A stretch of DNA of 64,000 nt from Sternotherus odoratus (lineage: Eukaryota; Chordata; Testudines; Kinosternidae). Positions 22,500 through 33,945 of the stretch are shown in pieces. The stretch is taken from the NCBI GenBank assembly GCA_032164245.1, contig JAVMKO010000003.1, forward strand, positions 133,121,924-133,185,923, written 5' to 3'. Made by a program: the position numbers and the translations under genes. Within the stretch, counting starts at the first letter, position 1. Each line of letters starts with the position of its first letter. The notes beneath the pieces were generated by a model. That model saw only the letters and a program-made list of their open reading frames with translations. It was not told where the DNA came from and ran no database searches.

Positions 22500-24044
22500 A
22501 TATTATACACACACACTTCTGGGCAAGTTCACTTTTTTGGTGATTTCTATATTTTATGAGGGAAGGATGGTATTTGTAGCCAAAGCTTTATATTTAAAGT
22601 AAATGTAAAGAAAAAAAATTGAAATTCATACCTGAGCCTATCCTTTTTATTCATTTATTATATAGCAATGTTTGTCTTTGTTTTAAAGAATAGCAGAAGA
22701 TTTCATTACTTTGGCAGGCTCAGGGAAGCGTAAGAATGTATAACTTTTCAAAAGAACAATAGAAAAATAATGTGGCCGAACTGAGGGGGTTTTTTACTAC
22801 ATTAAAGTGAACTGTAAAAATGACAACTTCATTCAAGCAGATCATTTGGAATTACATTAAACAGCTGCTATTAAACAGCTGACAACAAAGGAGACCATTT
22901 TGATCTCAACAGCACAGAGATTCTAGCAGCATGCTCCCTTAGTGATGTTATGAAGAACACATTGTGCTCTTGTATACCAATACACAGTGTACTCCCCACT
23001 GTGCTTGTTGCCAAACACCGGTCTTTCTAATCACTTTGTATTCAGTCAGGGATCCAGGAAGTCCAAATCCAGCCAGACAAATGCAGAACAGCTTAGTTGA
23101 AGCAGCTTTAACAGGTGCCATTGGTACAGGCTTGTCGAACCAGAGACACAACACAAACAAATGTGTAGCATTGGTCAATAGGGTCTGATTTGCCCCACTG
23201 CACATGGTGACACTGGTTACTAAATAGCAGTTTGCAACAGAGGATGGTTAATGGAACTTCTGTAAAGGGGAGAAAATGGAAAATATGTTAGCACCTTGCA
23301 GACAGAGTCTGCTAGACTTTTATACTCACATTAATTTGTTCTTCTCTATAGAGCCAGACACAGAGTGGACTAGAATAAAATGAGCCTACCTATAAAGGCA
23401 TATATGGAGTGTACGTAAGATTGATTTAAGAGGGTGCTTCCCGTGCTTGAAATAGTTGACTGAAGGCTGAAGAATAAAATAAGAATAGAGATAATTGGAT
23501 GGGTCATTGTCTTGTGCTGTCCTTGGCTGCCGGGTGTGAGATGCATTCCTTCATTATATCACTGTAATCTGCCATTGTTCATGCTTTTCCATATGTTGCC
23601 CACTATGCTGTGTTACCCATTCCTTATATATTGTTACCCTGCCACTTTTGCCTTCTTTATAGCTGTAACCTTGATCCACTCCCTGCTGACAACATTCTTT
23701 CCTCCCATGAATTTTTACCGGGTGGAAGAGACGTTGCTAGAAATTTGGCTAAAATGGCTTCAATGTTATTTTAAGCAATTTTATTTTTTACTATTTTCTC
23801 TGAGTAAATGCAGGATATTGTGTAGCTGCCTCAAATTAAGCGGTAAGGATATTGCTGATTTTAGAGGAAGGCAACATATATTTAGTTCCTTTTGGCAAAG
23901 GAGGGGAATTCTAAGGAAAGCACTGTCTGGAGGTTTGAATTAGAACCTCAAATTGTACTTGCATGATATTTACAGTGTTGGAAGAATACAAAACTTTGCT
24001 GATATAAGACATTTTGCAAGGAGAAAAACTGAACTTTATTATTC
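20847..24044. other. Non-coding background
   Basis: AT-rich. Holds the CT microsatellite at 22455-22498 and an A/T-rich block at 22300-22450. Reading frames up to 143 codons (23512-23943, +) have no recognisable domain and a composition like the surroundings. Confidence 0.55.
22455..22498. repeat. CT dinucleotide microsatellite
   Basis: About 22 uninterrupted CT units, followed by a short ACACAC run at 22507-22516. Confidence 0.95.
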
Positions 24045-24152
24045 GGCGCCTGATTCTTTCATCCTACTTCACATAAGTAGATCCGTTGGCTTCCATGGCA
24101 CTATTTGTGCAGGTAAAGACCACGCTGGGGCGGATGGTTTCAGGATAGGGCC
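24045..24152. mobile_element. Short palindromic MITE, degraded
   Basis: Starts GGCGCCTGATTC and ends GGATAGGGCC, with a GTTGGCTTCCATGGCACT core that resembles the family centre. Confidence 0.5.
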
Positions 24153-24481
24153 TTGGAATGTCAGTTGGCATTCAGGGCTTGCTTTGTAGAATTTACATTG
24201 TTGGTTAAGAAATCAGTTTAAACAATGTCTATAGAATGGAATTGATAGCAACAGTTGCCTAGTACAGCAAGTAGCAGACATTTTGTCCATATGGTCTAGT
24301 TTGCAATTATTATGTTAAATATTTGTGTGATGCTAAGGCTAGATAGGAACTTGGAGGAAGCTAAAGCAGAGGGTTTCAGCAATACAATGGTGCAGGGTAT
24401 GCATAGGTTCAATCCTTTGTAATATGGAATAATCAAAATGACTAATTTTGAAGCTGGGTATGTATAATTCAGTACAGTATA

Positions 24482-25040
24482 GATTCATTAAGTGTAAGGC
24501 CAGAAGGGACCATTATACTCATTTAATCTGATCTACATAACACAGACCATAGAATTTTAGCCAGTTATTTCTGCATCAAGCCCATAACTCCTGTTTGAGT
24601 TATAGCATATATTTAAGAAAGATCTTGATTTCAAGTGATGGAGAATCCACCACCCCCTCAGTAAATTGTCCCGATGGTTAATTATCCTCACTGTTTAAAA
24701 AAATTGACTAAATTTCTACTCTAAATTTGTCTAGCTTCAGCTTCCAACCATCAGATCTTGTTATACTCTTTTCTGCTAGATTAAAGAGCCATCGACTAGC
24801 TGAAATCTCTGAGGATCATGTAGACTATGATCAAGTCACTTCTTAATTTTCTTTTGGATTAACAAAATAGATTGACCCATTTTAGTCTCTCACTGTTAGG
24901 CATGATTTCCAGACCTCAAATCATTCTTGTAGCTCTTTTCTGAACTCTTTAATTTGCCAACATCCTTTTGAAGTGTGGACACCAAAACTGAATACCATAT
25001 TCCATAAGAGTTCGGCAGGCCAGTTTTTCCAACAGCCTCT
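24482..25040 (-). mobile_element. Old CR1 LINE 3' part, reverse orientation
   Basis: Read on the minus strand, it shows the CR1 C-terminal reading: an AGAGTTCAGAAAAGAGCTAC block (about 24930-24950), a GAGAGACTAAAA segment, AGGTGACTTGATCA (near 24832), TTGGAAGCTGAAGCTAGACA (24733-24752), an ATTAACCATCGGGACAATTT block (about 24664-24683), and the 3' UTR ending GGTCCCTTCTGGCCTTACAC. Stops and indels break every frame. It is an inactive copy of a subfamily different from the CR1 at 15618. The 5' limit is approximate. Confidence 0.88.
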
Positions 25041-25395
25041 TCTATACATTTCTAGTTCAAGTCAAATAAAAGCTTGAGAAATGGAGGGCATTTGCCACTC
25101 CTTCCCACCAAAATGAAAAAACGATACATTCACACTCAGTAGCTCATCCACAGTAAAGTCATGTATACACTGCGAGTTTTAAACTGTAGTAAGGAATTTT
25201 TTTTTTCAATTTTTTGAAAAGTGGGTGTGTGAGTGCGGGGTGGGGATGGCAATGCTTTTGATAATATTGGAACATGCCCTAATTTTGAGAGTGTGCTGTA
25301 ACTTTTATTTTCCAGTTTAAGTACTACTTGTAGGGAAGAGAGTAGTTCAGACTCCAGGCCTATTCATTCTTCAGCCTTACTAGGACACTGTCAAG

Positions 25396-25436
<41 letters not shown>

Positions 25437-26182
25437 ATATGAAAACATCTGTCCGACAGGAACTCATCTGAGATTAACAATTCATTTTATTCAACCACCA
25501 AAGCACTATCAAATGACAAGGACTTCTGACCAGGTCAGTAGAGATCAGAAGTTGAATGGGAGATCTAGAACTGAAAAGCAACATGCCTATTACCAATGCT
25601 CTGAGCCAGCCAGTCCAGCAGCAGGCAGGCTGTTCAGAGCACATGCATTCTCATTGTGTTTTCAGTTTACATTTTACAAAGATTTTTGGCATGTTTGTTT
25701 GATGCACATGTATACAGTCAATTAGTATATTGATTTCAGGGTTCTGTAGTCTTCACTGTGGTGGCATATGGTAACAATTCTCAGGGATTTGAAGTTTTCA
25801 ACTGAGATGAGATCTGTCAGGTCAAAAGGGATTTTCAAAGCTTTTTAAAAACCCTCTGATTACTGTTCAGAGTAATTGGAGCTGCAAGAGAACTTAGCAT
25901 TTAAATGCTGAATCTCACTATTTAATTACACCAGTAGTGCCTAGTTATAACAGACCACAGCAAAATTCAAGCTTACATCATCTAACTGTTGAGTTGGACC
26001 TGCTTCTCCAGCATCATAATGTGGCAAAGAGTCTTCCATTTGTGGAGCTGAATTATGATAGTCACCGTGTGATCTTAAATATGGTGGGCCTAATTTTGAG
26101 GCGTAATGAACATCTGTTTTTTTTTGTGATTGGGTCCCATATGAGGTAAATTCCTTAGATATGTTGAGTTACTTAGAGGTAG
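25041..26182. other. Non-coding background with poly-T/GT tract
   Basis: No gene is seen. A 30-nt T run followed by GTGTGTGTG lies at 25398-25436. Confidence 0.55.
25398..25436. repeat. Poly-T tract followed by GT repeat
   Basis: Thirty T then four to five GT units. It could be a reversed retroposon A-tail, but no body is recognisable next to it. Confidence 0.85.
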
Positions 26183-26249
26183 TGGGTCAAGTTCTGCCCT
26201 CCACCACCTTGCAGCAATCCGGAGGAAGTCAAGGTCAGAATTTGGGCCA
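26183..26249. mobile_element. Short palindromic MITE
   Basis: Ends GGGTCAAGTTCTGCCC and GGTCAGAATTTGGGCC are imperfect inverted copies. Confidence 0.6.
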
Positions 26250-26639
26250 GTTTGTCAGCCTTGGTTCTGACTTATCAGCATTGTGGATCCAAGACACATT
26301 TTTTCCAAATAGAATTAGTTGTTAAGCATGTGTCTATAATAGTATGTAAACCAGAAACAGTTGTGTAAACCAAGTTTTGGGCAAAAGTACAAAGGTATGT
26401 AAGTATGCATTACTTCTGGCATTGAATGCACTTTTTGGCAGCAAGTATAAAATGTATAATGTTAACAGCAACAAAACTCAGGAAGTAAACAAAAGGGAAG
26501 AAAAATGAACACAGAAAGAGATCAGAGTGAGGCTGAAGAAGTGTCTATTGACTTTAAAGCAGCATTGTTATCATTATGTACCTTAATTCACCTTAAAGTG
26601 GCTTGTTTGGAACTGATTCACACTATTCTAACCATGCAG

Positions 26640-27050
26640 TTTAAAGTTAAGAGCTGAGACTGGATGGTGAGCCATAAGGAGGCTAGAAAGGCAATATCAT
26701 GAAGAGTGAACTCTCTCTTGTTTTTCTTGACACCTGCATAGTGCATACTGCCAGCTATGATAAATGGAGCAGAAACATAGACACTTACTAAGAAGATGGA
26801 ACAGAAGCTAAAGGCTGGAGAGAGAAAGATAGGAAGATGTATGCTTGATCTCACATGGAGAGAGAAACAAATGGGTATGGTAGCAAACCAAGTTGAATGA
26901 CATCCTGAAGAAAGACTGTGAAGTACTGAGGTTGATGTGGCAGTGGGCCAGCAAGAAGAACAGATGGAAGGTGAGACAAACTTGTAACCAGACGGACCAT
27001 TGGATAGAAACACAGCACATATTGTTAGAAACACAGATGATGAGGTTATC
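26640..27050 (+). pseudogene. RTE-type LINE C-terminal relic
   Basis: In shifting frames the + strand gives the C-terminal part of an RTE/CFDP2-like reverse transcriptase. It reads NIMKSELSLVF (about 26691-26723), then LPAMINGAET with a stop in place of the usual W, then TLTKKMEQKLKAGERKIGR (about 26779-26836), MLDLTWREKQ, and DILKKDCEVL..MWQWASKKNRW (26898-26967). The order ETW-LTKK, WRE, DIL, WQWA and NRW matches the family. The W-to-stop change (TGG to TAG) and frame changes mean it is dead. Only the end of the ORF is present, so the element is heavily truncated. Confidence 0.75.
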
Positions 27051-27104
27051 TGGTGATTTTTACGGATACTATCTGTATGTGGCTCCCATTTAGATTACAT
27101 AAAA

Positions 27105-27173
27105 ACTAAGGTGTCACAAGGACTCCTCGTTGTTTTTGCTCATATAGACTAACATGGCTACCACTCTGAAACT
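27105..27173 (+). mobile_element. Fragment of an abundant sauropsid repeat
   Basis: AAGGTGTCACAAGGACTCC is followed by TATAGACTAACATGGCTACC and ACTCTGAAAC. I recognise the pattern as an end of a repeat common in turtle DNA, but I cannot assign its class. Confidence 0.6.
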
Positions 27174-27219
27174 TAACAGCCAGAGTACTCGTTCATTACT
27201 GACACACACCAAGCTTCGT

Positions 27220-27589
27220 ATGCAGCAGACAGGCTTGCGCCTCTCGTGCACAGGTGGCCCAGCACTTACCAACTCCTCCCCCTTCCTCCCAGCGCTTCCT
27301 GATGGCTGCGAACTGCTGATTTGTGGCAATCAAGTTCTGGGAGGGAAGGGAAGGAGTGAGGATGGACTGTGCTCAGGGGAGGAGGCAGGGAAGAGAGTGG
27401 AGCTGGGGTGGGAAGAGACGGGGTGATAACTTGGGGGAAAGGGTGGAGTGGTGGTGGGACCCGGAGTGGAGAGGGTTTGAGCACTCCCTGGAAAGAGGAG
27501 AAGTTGGCTCCTATGGTTCCTAGTGGTGCTCCTAATTTTCGGGTGCCCTACACAGCCACATATTCTGCATATGTCTAAGGCCGGCCCTG
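27220..27589 (-). mobile_element. hAT-like non-autonomous element, one end preserved
   Basis: The right end GGCCGGCCCTG (27579-27589) is the inverted form of the CAGGGCCGG terminus seen in the MITE at 12528-12806. The G-rich interior (27330-27480, with GGGAGGGAAGG, AGGGGAGGAGGCAGG and TGGGAAGAGACGGGG) and the TTTTCGGGTGCCCTACACAG stretch near the end match the build of a common turtle hAT MITE. The left end is missing, so no target duplication can be paired. Open frames of 66-90 codons here are artefacts. Confidence 0.72.
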
Positions 27590-30304
27590 CCTACACTGCA
27601 TGGCCCCCATTAAGTTAGCCAGAGCCATGTGAGTGCACAGTGGAAGGCAAAATTAATCCTCACTCTTGCCTGTTGTCACCCTTGCGGCATATCAAAGCTA
27701 TGCAGTCCAGTATCACAGACCAATTGGTAGTTTAGTTCATCAACAGCAATAATGCCCTTTTCAGTGGCAAGGATAATAAAGAGTGACTGACCTCTCACTG
27801 GCACATGGAGAGCTAGAATACACCTTTGTCCCCTTGCTCAAGAGCATGAAAAGAAAACAGCATCACAGGAAGAGAAGGCAGCAGTTTTTCAGGCATCCAA
27901 GTAAGCAAAATTAGGGCTAGCAGCAGGCTGTTTCAAAGAGCTTTGTACACTCTAAGAATCCAAGCAACCCTTCTGTATTGCTCACTAATGATGACTGCCT
28001 TATTTTGGCAGTAATCATATTTTGGGTGGATGGGTGCATGTGTGTGCAGGTGCATGTGAGAGAGCGAGAGAGCATCTGTGCACAGTACCATTACCTAGCA
28101 GTTTATGTCAGGAATTGAAATGTTAACTTATCAGCTTGAAAATGCATTATGCTGGGTAACATGTGTAGTGTGCATTAAGACATCTACCCCTGTGGAATGT
28201 GGACACCCTTCCTTTCCACCCCACTTCTTGCCCATGTTGGAAATCTGTACATTCAAGTACACCATTGGCTAAACCTCTCCCAGAGGTGGTTCTTCAAACT
28301 CCAGACTGGACACAATGCCTGTTCTGTTGCACAGAAGATCTGAAGATAGGGAAAGGAAGTGGACCAAGGAGACAGATTCAGCAGATGTCACAAAATGCCA
28401 GAATAAAGTCCAAATGTCTGTAGAGCTGTGTGATTATAATTTTTTCTTGCAGTTTAAAGCCGTAACCTGTATTATAAGAGACGTAAGTCCTGTCATAACA
28501 CATGTTTGATCTGGAGATTTTAGCTTGTACAGTTTGAGTCATTTTTCACTTTTAAATGAGAAGATATTAATTTTGAAGGAATTAGGTTGAAATTTTCTCA
28601 GACTGAAATGAGTCTTGCACAAGTTAGCAAGACTCGCTGCTAAAGGTGCCTTAATGAAAATTGGTGCAATGTGGGAGGTTTAACATTTTTATTGAATTTG
28701 GTGTTTTAAAAACAGTGGAAATGGGGCAGGGAAGGTAGCAAGCCGTTTGCTAGTTATTGAATCTCCTCTTTTCATTCTTGGGCAACTCCTCAGTTTTCAA
28801 TTATAATGGAAATAATGCTTTAAAATCTTTAGATATAGGAATATTTTTCTTCGAGGCTGGCATATCTTTTGAAAATCTTGCTGCTGTTTTGTTTTGTAAC
28901 TAGTTCATTTCCTGATAACATGTGACAGTTGAAGTTTTTGGTGTGGATAGGTGTTATGTGACTGCATTCCATATAGGATCTTGGGGGGGGGGGGGGTTGC
29001 ACTGGGAAGTGTTGAGTGTTGAATGTTAAGATTGTTCCTTTGTATGGCTTAGAAATCTCTGTTGTCCAGAATTGTACAGATAAGGCAGACCCTTTTGCTT
29101 CATTGTCAGGCAATGTAGTTGAATAGAAATGCAAATGTGACATAAGGGGACTGTGCTGAGGAGGCTTTTGCTGCTGCCTTCTGTAACAGTGCTCCTGGTT
29201 GTAAGAAAATTCCCACAGAATCCAGGATTTTGTTTTTCATTTTTATTAGCTACAGGTTACAGAAAAGACTCTCTGAAAGAAAACGTATCTCTTTTGCAGA
29301 TGCCTTTATTTTAATGCAGTGGAACGGCTCAGTTTTAACTCCCTTATCAAGAGCTGCATGAACTGCCCAGACTAAATTGGGAGCATCTCCACACTGTTTG
29401 ACAAATAGATTTTTTTGTAAACTGATTTAGCCTTTTCATTGTTTGCATTTCATTATATTGCAGACTTCATGTCACAAAATCGGTATTCATTCAAAATAGA
29501 GAATTTAGAGATCGGACTGTAGCCAGATTAAAAAATATTGCACAGGTCAGGTCTATTAACCATAGAATAATAGCAAGTCAGTGATCCAAGGGGTAGTTCT
29601 TCAGCAGAGAAGGGCTAACATAACTGAGGTCAGGAGTCAGACCTCAGGACTTCAAATGTGGCTGTAGCCAGATTTACAAGTAAATCTACAAGGAAAACAG
29701 GAAAAGTGAAGGAACTTTGCAGTGTATGTGAAGAGAAAGACAACCCAGCCCTTTCATCTTAAATCTCAGCTTTCTCAATGAGGGAAGAATAAAATTCTGA
29801 TTTGCTTATATGCTTTACTTTATTCAGACACTCTTAACACAGTTCCTTGTTCCAAAGCATGGTCCAAGGATCTAAATCAGATTTTAGAGGATTTATTTAA
29901 AAAATATATTGAAAGAGAAATGATTCTCATTTTGCTGCTTTGTAATATTGAATACAGACTGATGTCATTTTGAACATACATGTACCAAGTACAAATGGAA
30001 CAAAAGCATATAGCTACTGCTCTTAAAGATGCGAAAAGAGTTTATGTTAATGCCTCAGAGGCTGATAATCTGATGTGAAAGCAGGGTTCAGTATGAGAAA
30101 AGTTGTGACTGAATTCTAATTATGTTTTGTTTCTAAAAGATGTTTGTGCATTTCACTCTTACCTCCAACAGTACTGAAGAGATTCTTGCATCCCTGTAAA
30201 CAATAGTGTCCTAATGGCTTTGCATAGAAGCTGCTTCAGATTTTTCCTGCAATAGCACCTCCTTACCATCATTCCCATGCTAATGAACCAAAGATAATTG
30301 AGGC
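27590..30304. other. Non-coding background
   Basis: No gene is seen. A 14-nt G run lies at 28983-28996. Frames up to 104 codons have no recognisable domain. Confidence 0.55.
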
Positions 30305-30420
30305 TAGGGTGACCAGATAGCAAGTGTGAAAAATTGGGATGAGGATGGAGGGCACCTATATAAGATAAAGTCCTTAATGTCAGGACTCTGCCTATAAAAT
30401 CAAGGCATCTGGTCACCCAA
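30305..30420 (-). mobile_element. Small hAT-like MITE, reverse copy
   Basis: Ends TAGGGTGACCAGAT and ATCTGGTCACCCA are inverted repeats. Its reverse complement aligns along its full length with 30647-30769, including the TCTTATATAG centre. No target duplication is clear, and one base of the right terminus seems lost. Confidence 0.85.
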
Positions 30421-30646
30421 GGTGGGACCAAACGTGTGAGGTGCTGGGGCTTTTTTTTTTTGTTTTTGTTTTTGTCATTGACAGCAATGGGAGTTAAGGA
30501 ACCCAGCGTATTAGGAGAAATTCAGTATTTCACAGGACAGCATTATTTGAACTGAGGGGAAGTGTCATTACTTCTGTCTGTGACTGGGTTGTCTGTATAA
30601 TTGAAGATCGTGATGAAATTTATTTGTTACCAGTGTAGTATCCGAT

Positions 30647-30769
30647 TAGGGTGATCAGATGTTCCGAATTTACAGGGACAGTCCCGATTTTGGGGTCTTT
30701 GTCTTATATAGTCTCCTATTACTCTCTACCCCGTCCCAATATTTCACATTTTGCTGTCTGGTCACCCTA
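30647..30769 (+). mobile_element. Small hAT-like MITE, forward copy
   Basis: A 123-bp element with ends TAGGGTGATCAGATG and TGTCTGGTCACCCTA. It is flanked by TATCCGAT (30639-30646) and TATCTGAT (30770-30777), an 8-bp duplication differing by one C/T at a CpG. The 8-bp site points to the hAT superfamily. There is no coding capacity. Confidence 0.9.
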
Positions 30770-30777
30770 TATCTGAT

Positions 30778-32340
30778 ACATTCTCTATCTAGGGACCATG
30801 TCCTTCAAAACAGTAGAAGTCTGTAACCTGTAACCTCAAAATTGTAATGTAAGGTTTATTCCTGAAGGCTTTACTCAGGCAAAAATACCAGTGAAAACAA
30901 TGTGATTTTTGGCTGAGAAAGCCCTAAAACCTCAGATTCTAAGAGGGAAAGATATATTGTATATTGAACAGATTAGTATGTTGACATGATTTTGAGGTCA
31001 GAAATCTGGACTTTGTGGCAAAGTTAATAAAATGGCCCCGAGCTAGCATCAGAAGTTGGACCTTCAATTTTCTGTCCCCCATGTCTTCCTTCCACATTTG
31101 TTCACGTTTACCTTTTTGTGCACATAAAACTTGAATGACCATTTGGAGATGGTTGGGTTTGATTGATAGGACCCAGTTTTCAGTGTTAGGCACAATAGAT
31201 GGGCACTGATTTGTAAGTGCATATTTGGCATTTTGCAGTAGCAACATAGACGTTCATTTTGGAACTGGGCACTCATTGGGCCTCCTTTAAAAATCTGGCA
31301 CTATCACTTTCATTGCTTCTGGTATTCTAGTATTTAATAAAAATAATTCATTGTTTTTTCGTTTCAGGCAGGAAATATCCGTTCTGTCAATGTGGCAGAA
31401 TTTAACCAAATCCCTGCGAAATGCAAAGGCTAAAAAGGTGATAGAACTAGTTGGAAGTAAAGTCTAGCTTCAGAAACCTAGTTTTGCTTATTTGTAAAGA
31501 AGGAAACCTGGAAATCTGTTCAAATTTGCAGGCACATGAATTAAGTTGGATAATGATAAGCACAATGTTTACATCTCATAGAGCTAAATTTATTGATTGA
31601 GATTGAATAATTGAATAGGACTAACTGCCTGATCAATAGAAATAAGGCTGGCAGTGGGACAGGAACACAGGCAATAATGGAAAGCTTCACCCACAAAAAT
31701 ATCACATTAGGACTATATTGTCTCATTAAATCTTCTTTGCTAATACAGGTAGAAAAAATTTGAATGTTTTCATTGCACTAGCCACAACAAATAAAGGCAA
31801 GACCCTCTATTTAACAATGTGATTCTAATACATTGGAGTTAAAAAGTGGTCAAATAAAACGATACTCTATACGCACATTAGTGACTGCAGAAATGTTATA
31901 CTGCATTAGTGCATAGTGCTACCTTGAACATTTTTGAATGAGTTATCATGCACTTTTCAGCCATCAGTATGTGGCTCATTTGAGTGTGGAGAACAGCATC
32001 TCACCTGAGCTCAAATGTGTTCTCTCAGAACTTTCTTTAATCTCATCCAAGTTCCAATGTTCAGGTGGACTGGGCTGCAAGACTTGGGGTAAGTTTAATC
32101 GGTGGTGAAACACAATTTTCTCTAGAACTACTCAAACCAATTCCCCATCTGGAACCAGCATGTTCGTAACCTGCTTTTTTTTTTTTTTTTTTGTCTCTTC
32201 ATATTATAGTCATTGGGGGGAAACCACAAGATGCTGTTTAGCCCTATAGAGACTTTGTGTATGTATGCACCTGTGTGTTCTCAGAATTCATTTGGCTGGC
32301 AGTCTGGAAAATGACAAGTGTTTTACATTTCAGATGCTAA
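30778..32340. other. Non-coding background
   Basis: AT-rich. A degraded short palindromic MITE may lie at about 30840-30935. A T run of 18 lies at 32175-32192. GGGGTAAGT near 32087 resembles a splice donor, but no exon supports it. Confidence 0.5.
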
Positions 32341-32455
32341 GGGCCCAGTCAGTGCTGCAAAGCATTCCACATTTAAGTAGTCCCACTAAAATCAATATCA
32401 GGGTTCAAGTAAATAAGGACTAGTTGCATGACTTAAAGCCTTGCTGGGTCAGGCC
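32341..32455. mobile_element. Short palindromic MITE
   Basis: Starts GGGCCCAGTCAGTGCTGCAA and ends GCTGGGTCAGGCC. A TAGTCCCACTAAAATCAATA core resembles the family centre. Confidence 0.6.
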
Positions 32456-33910
32456 TTAATAAAGGGACTTCATGCTTCATTAAATGTTGTCATATTAATA
32501 TTTAGGATTCCAATTTAGAGAAGGGAAAGTAATCTAATATCCCCTCCTCCCCCAATCCCCAATACCAGTGAAAATTCTCTTTGATTTATTTAGCTCTCTA
32601 ACTCAAGGAGTATTCCAAAATTGATTAAACTCACCCCAAATTCTTCCATCCCAATTAAGCATCAGAGTTAAATTGGAGAATATCATCTAACTTCTAAGTT
32701 AGTGACATACTTCCATGTGAAATTCACATTCTTTCTTAATAATAGTAATTGATGACAAAAGTACAATGCCCATGTGGAAAGTCCTTGGGGTGGAAAGGCA
32801 GTCTCCCATTTTTCAGTATGCATGGTAGGTGCTTTTCTTCTGTGGCTAAAGGTTGAAAGTTTAGTATAGTGTTTTGTGCACCCTTAAAAAGTGCAAGCTC
32901 TTTAAACTATTGTTTTAGAAACGTGTATTTGATGTTAGGGGAGAGCACACAGAGATAACCTTGGTGTAAGTGATGGTTCCAGTCATCTAGTGTACGGACA
33001 AAAGATTTCTGAGGCTATGTTACTTGGCAGTTCAACATGATCTGGCTGTTTGTTAATCAGGGAACATGAGAAGAACAAAGGAGAGAGAACATGAATGTAG
33101 TAAAAGTGCTGCATAGATATAAGATGTACAGTAGGGTCACTACCATTGTGGGAGGACTGGATAATATACAGTGAGTGATAGCAATTGAGAGTAGTAGGAG
33201 GGTGAAATTTGTTTCACTTTGTTCCATGTTACTTGGGTTTACTGGGAAGGGGGATAACATTTTTGTATGCAGTCAGAGAGCGTGTTCTGTAAATCTCTTC
33301 AGTTGCCCATTCCCTGGGTGTCGCAATAGATTAAGTCGCTGTGTGATGATATGACACCGCCATCACTCGTCTTCCTGGGATATTGCTGGAGGCAACAACA
33401 AACCTGTGTCTTTGGCACATGTGAAGGAATTTAGAGCTTGAGGGGTTAAATTACACAGGCTCCCCTGTGGATCAGCTTATGCTTGGACAGTAATAATAGC
33501 AATAACATTAATAATAAAAATGCCAGAGCAAAGGGAGTGGAGGGGGGAGTAGGGGGAGAAAGAGAGAGAAGAGTGATGGAAGACGGGCTGGGATAGTAAG
33601 GGGAAAAAAACAAACTGCAGATAATGTGTTTTGTATGGCAGGTGTATCGGCCAGAAGTCAAATTTCATAGGGGCACCTGCAACATGCACATGCACAAACA
33701 GATATTACAATAGCTTTGAGGATGGTTAGTGGTTTGTGTGTGTGTGTGTCTGTGCTGTCGCTTCAAGCCATGATATCCTAGGGCAGTGTAACAAGCAATT
33801 CATGTCAGCTCACGGTAAAGATTATTGGTGTTTTCACTGGGGAAATATTTGTACTCCATCTTCTTCTTTTCTATTTTTAGCTCCTTGAGCTTCCAGTCAG
33901 GTAGAAAGAC

Positions 33911-33945
33911 GGGGGGGGGGGGGGGGAGGGGAGGGGGGAGGAGAT
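33911..33945. repeat. G-rich tract, G-quadruplex candidate
   Basis: Sixteen G followed by AGGGGAGGGGGGAGGAG. At least four G-runs of three or more lie within 35 bases, meeting the usual G4 pattern on the + strand. Confidence 0.85.

Noticed and set aside
23512..23943. 143-codon open frame on the + strand
   Set aside because: Hydrophobic, T-rich-coded sequence typical of chance frames in AT-rich DNA, with no family resemblance.
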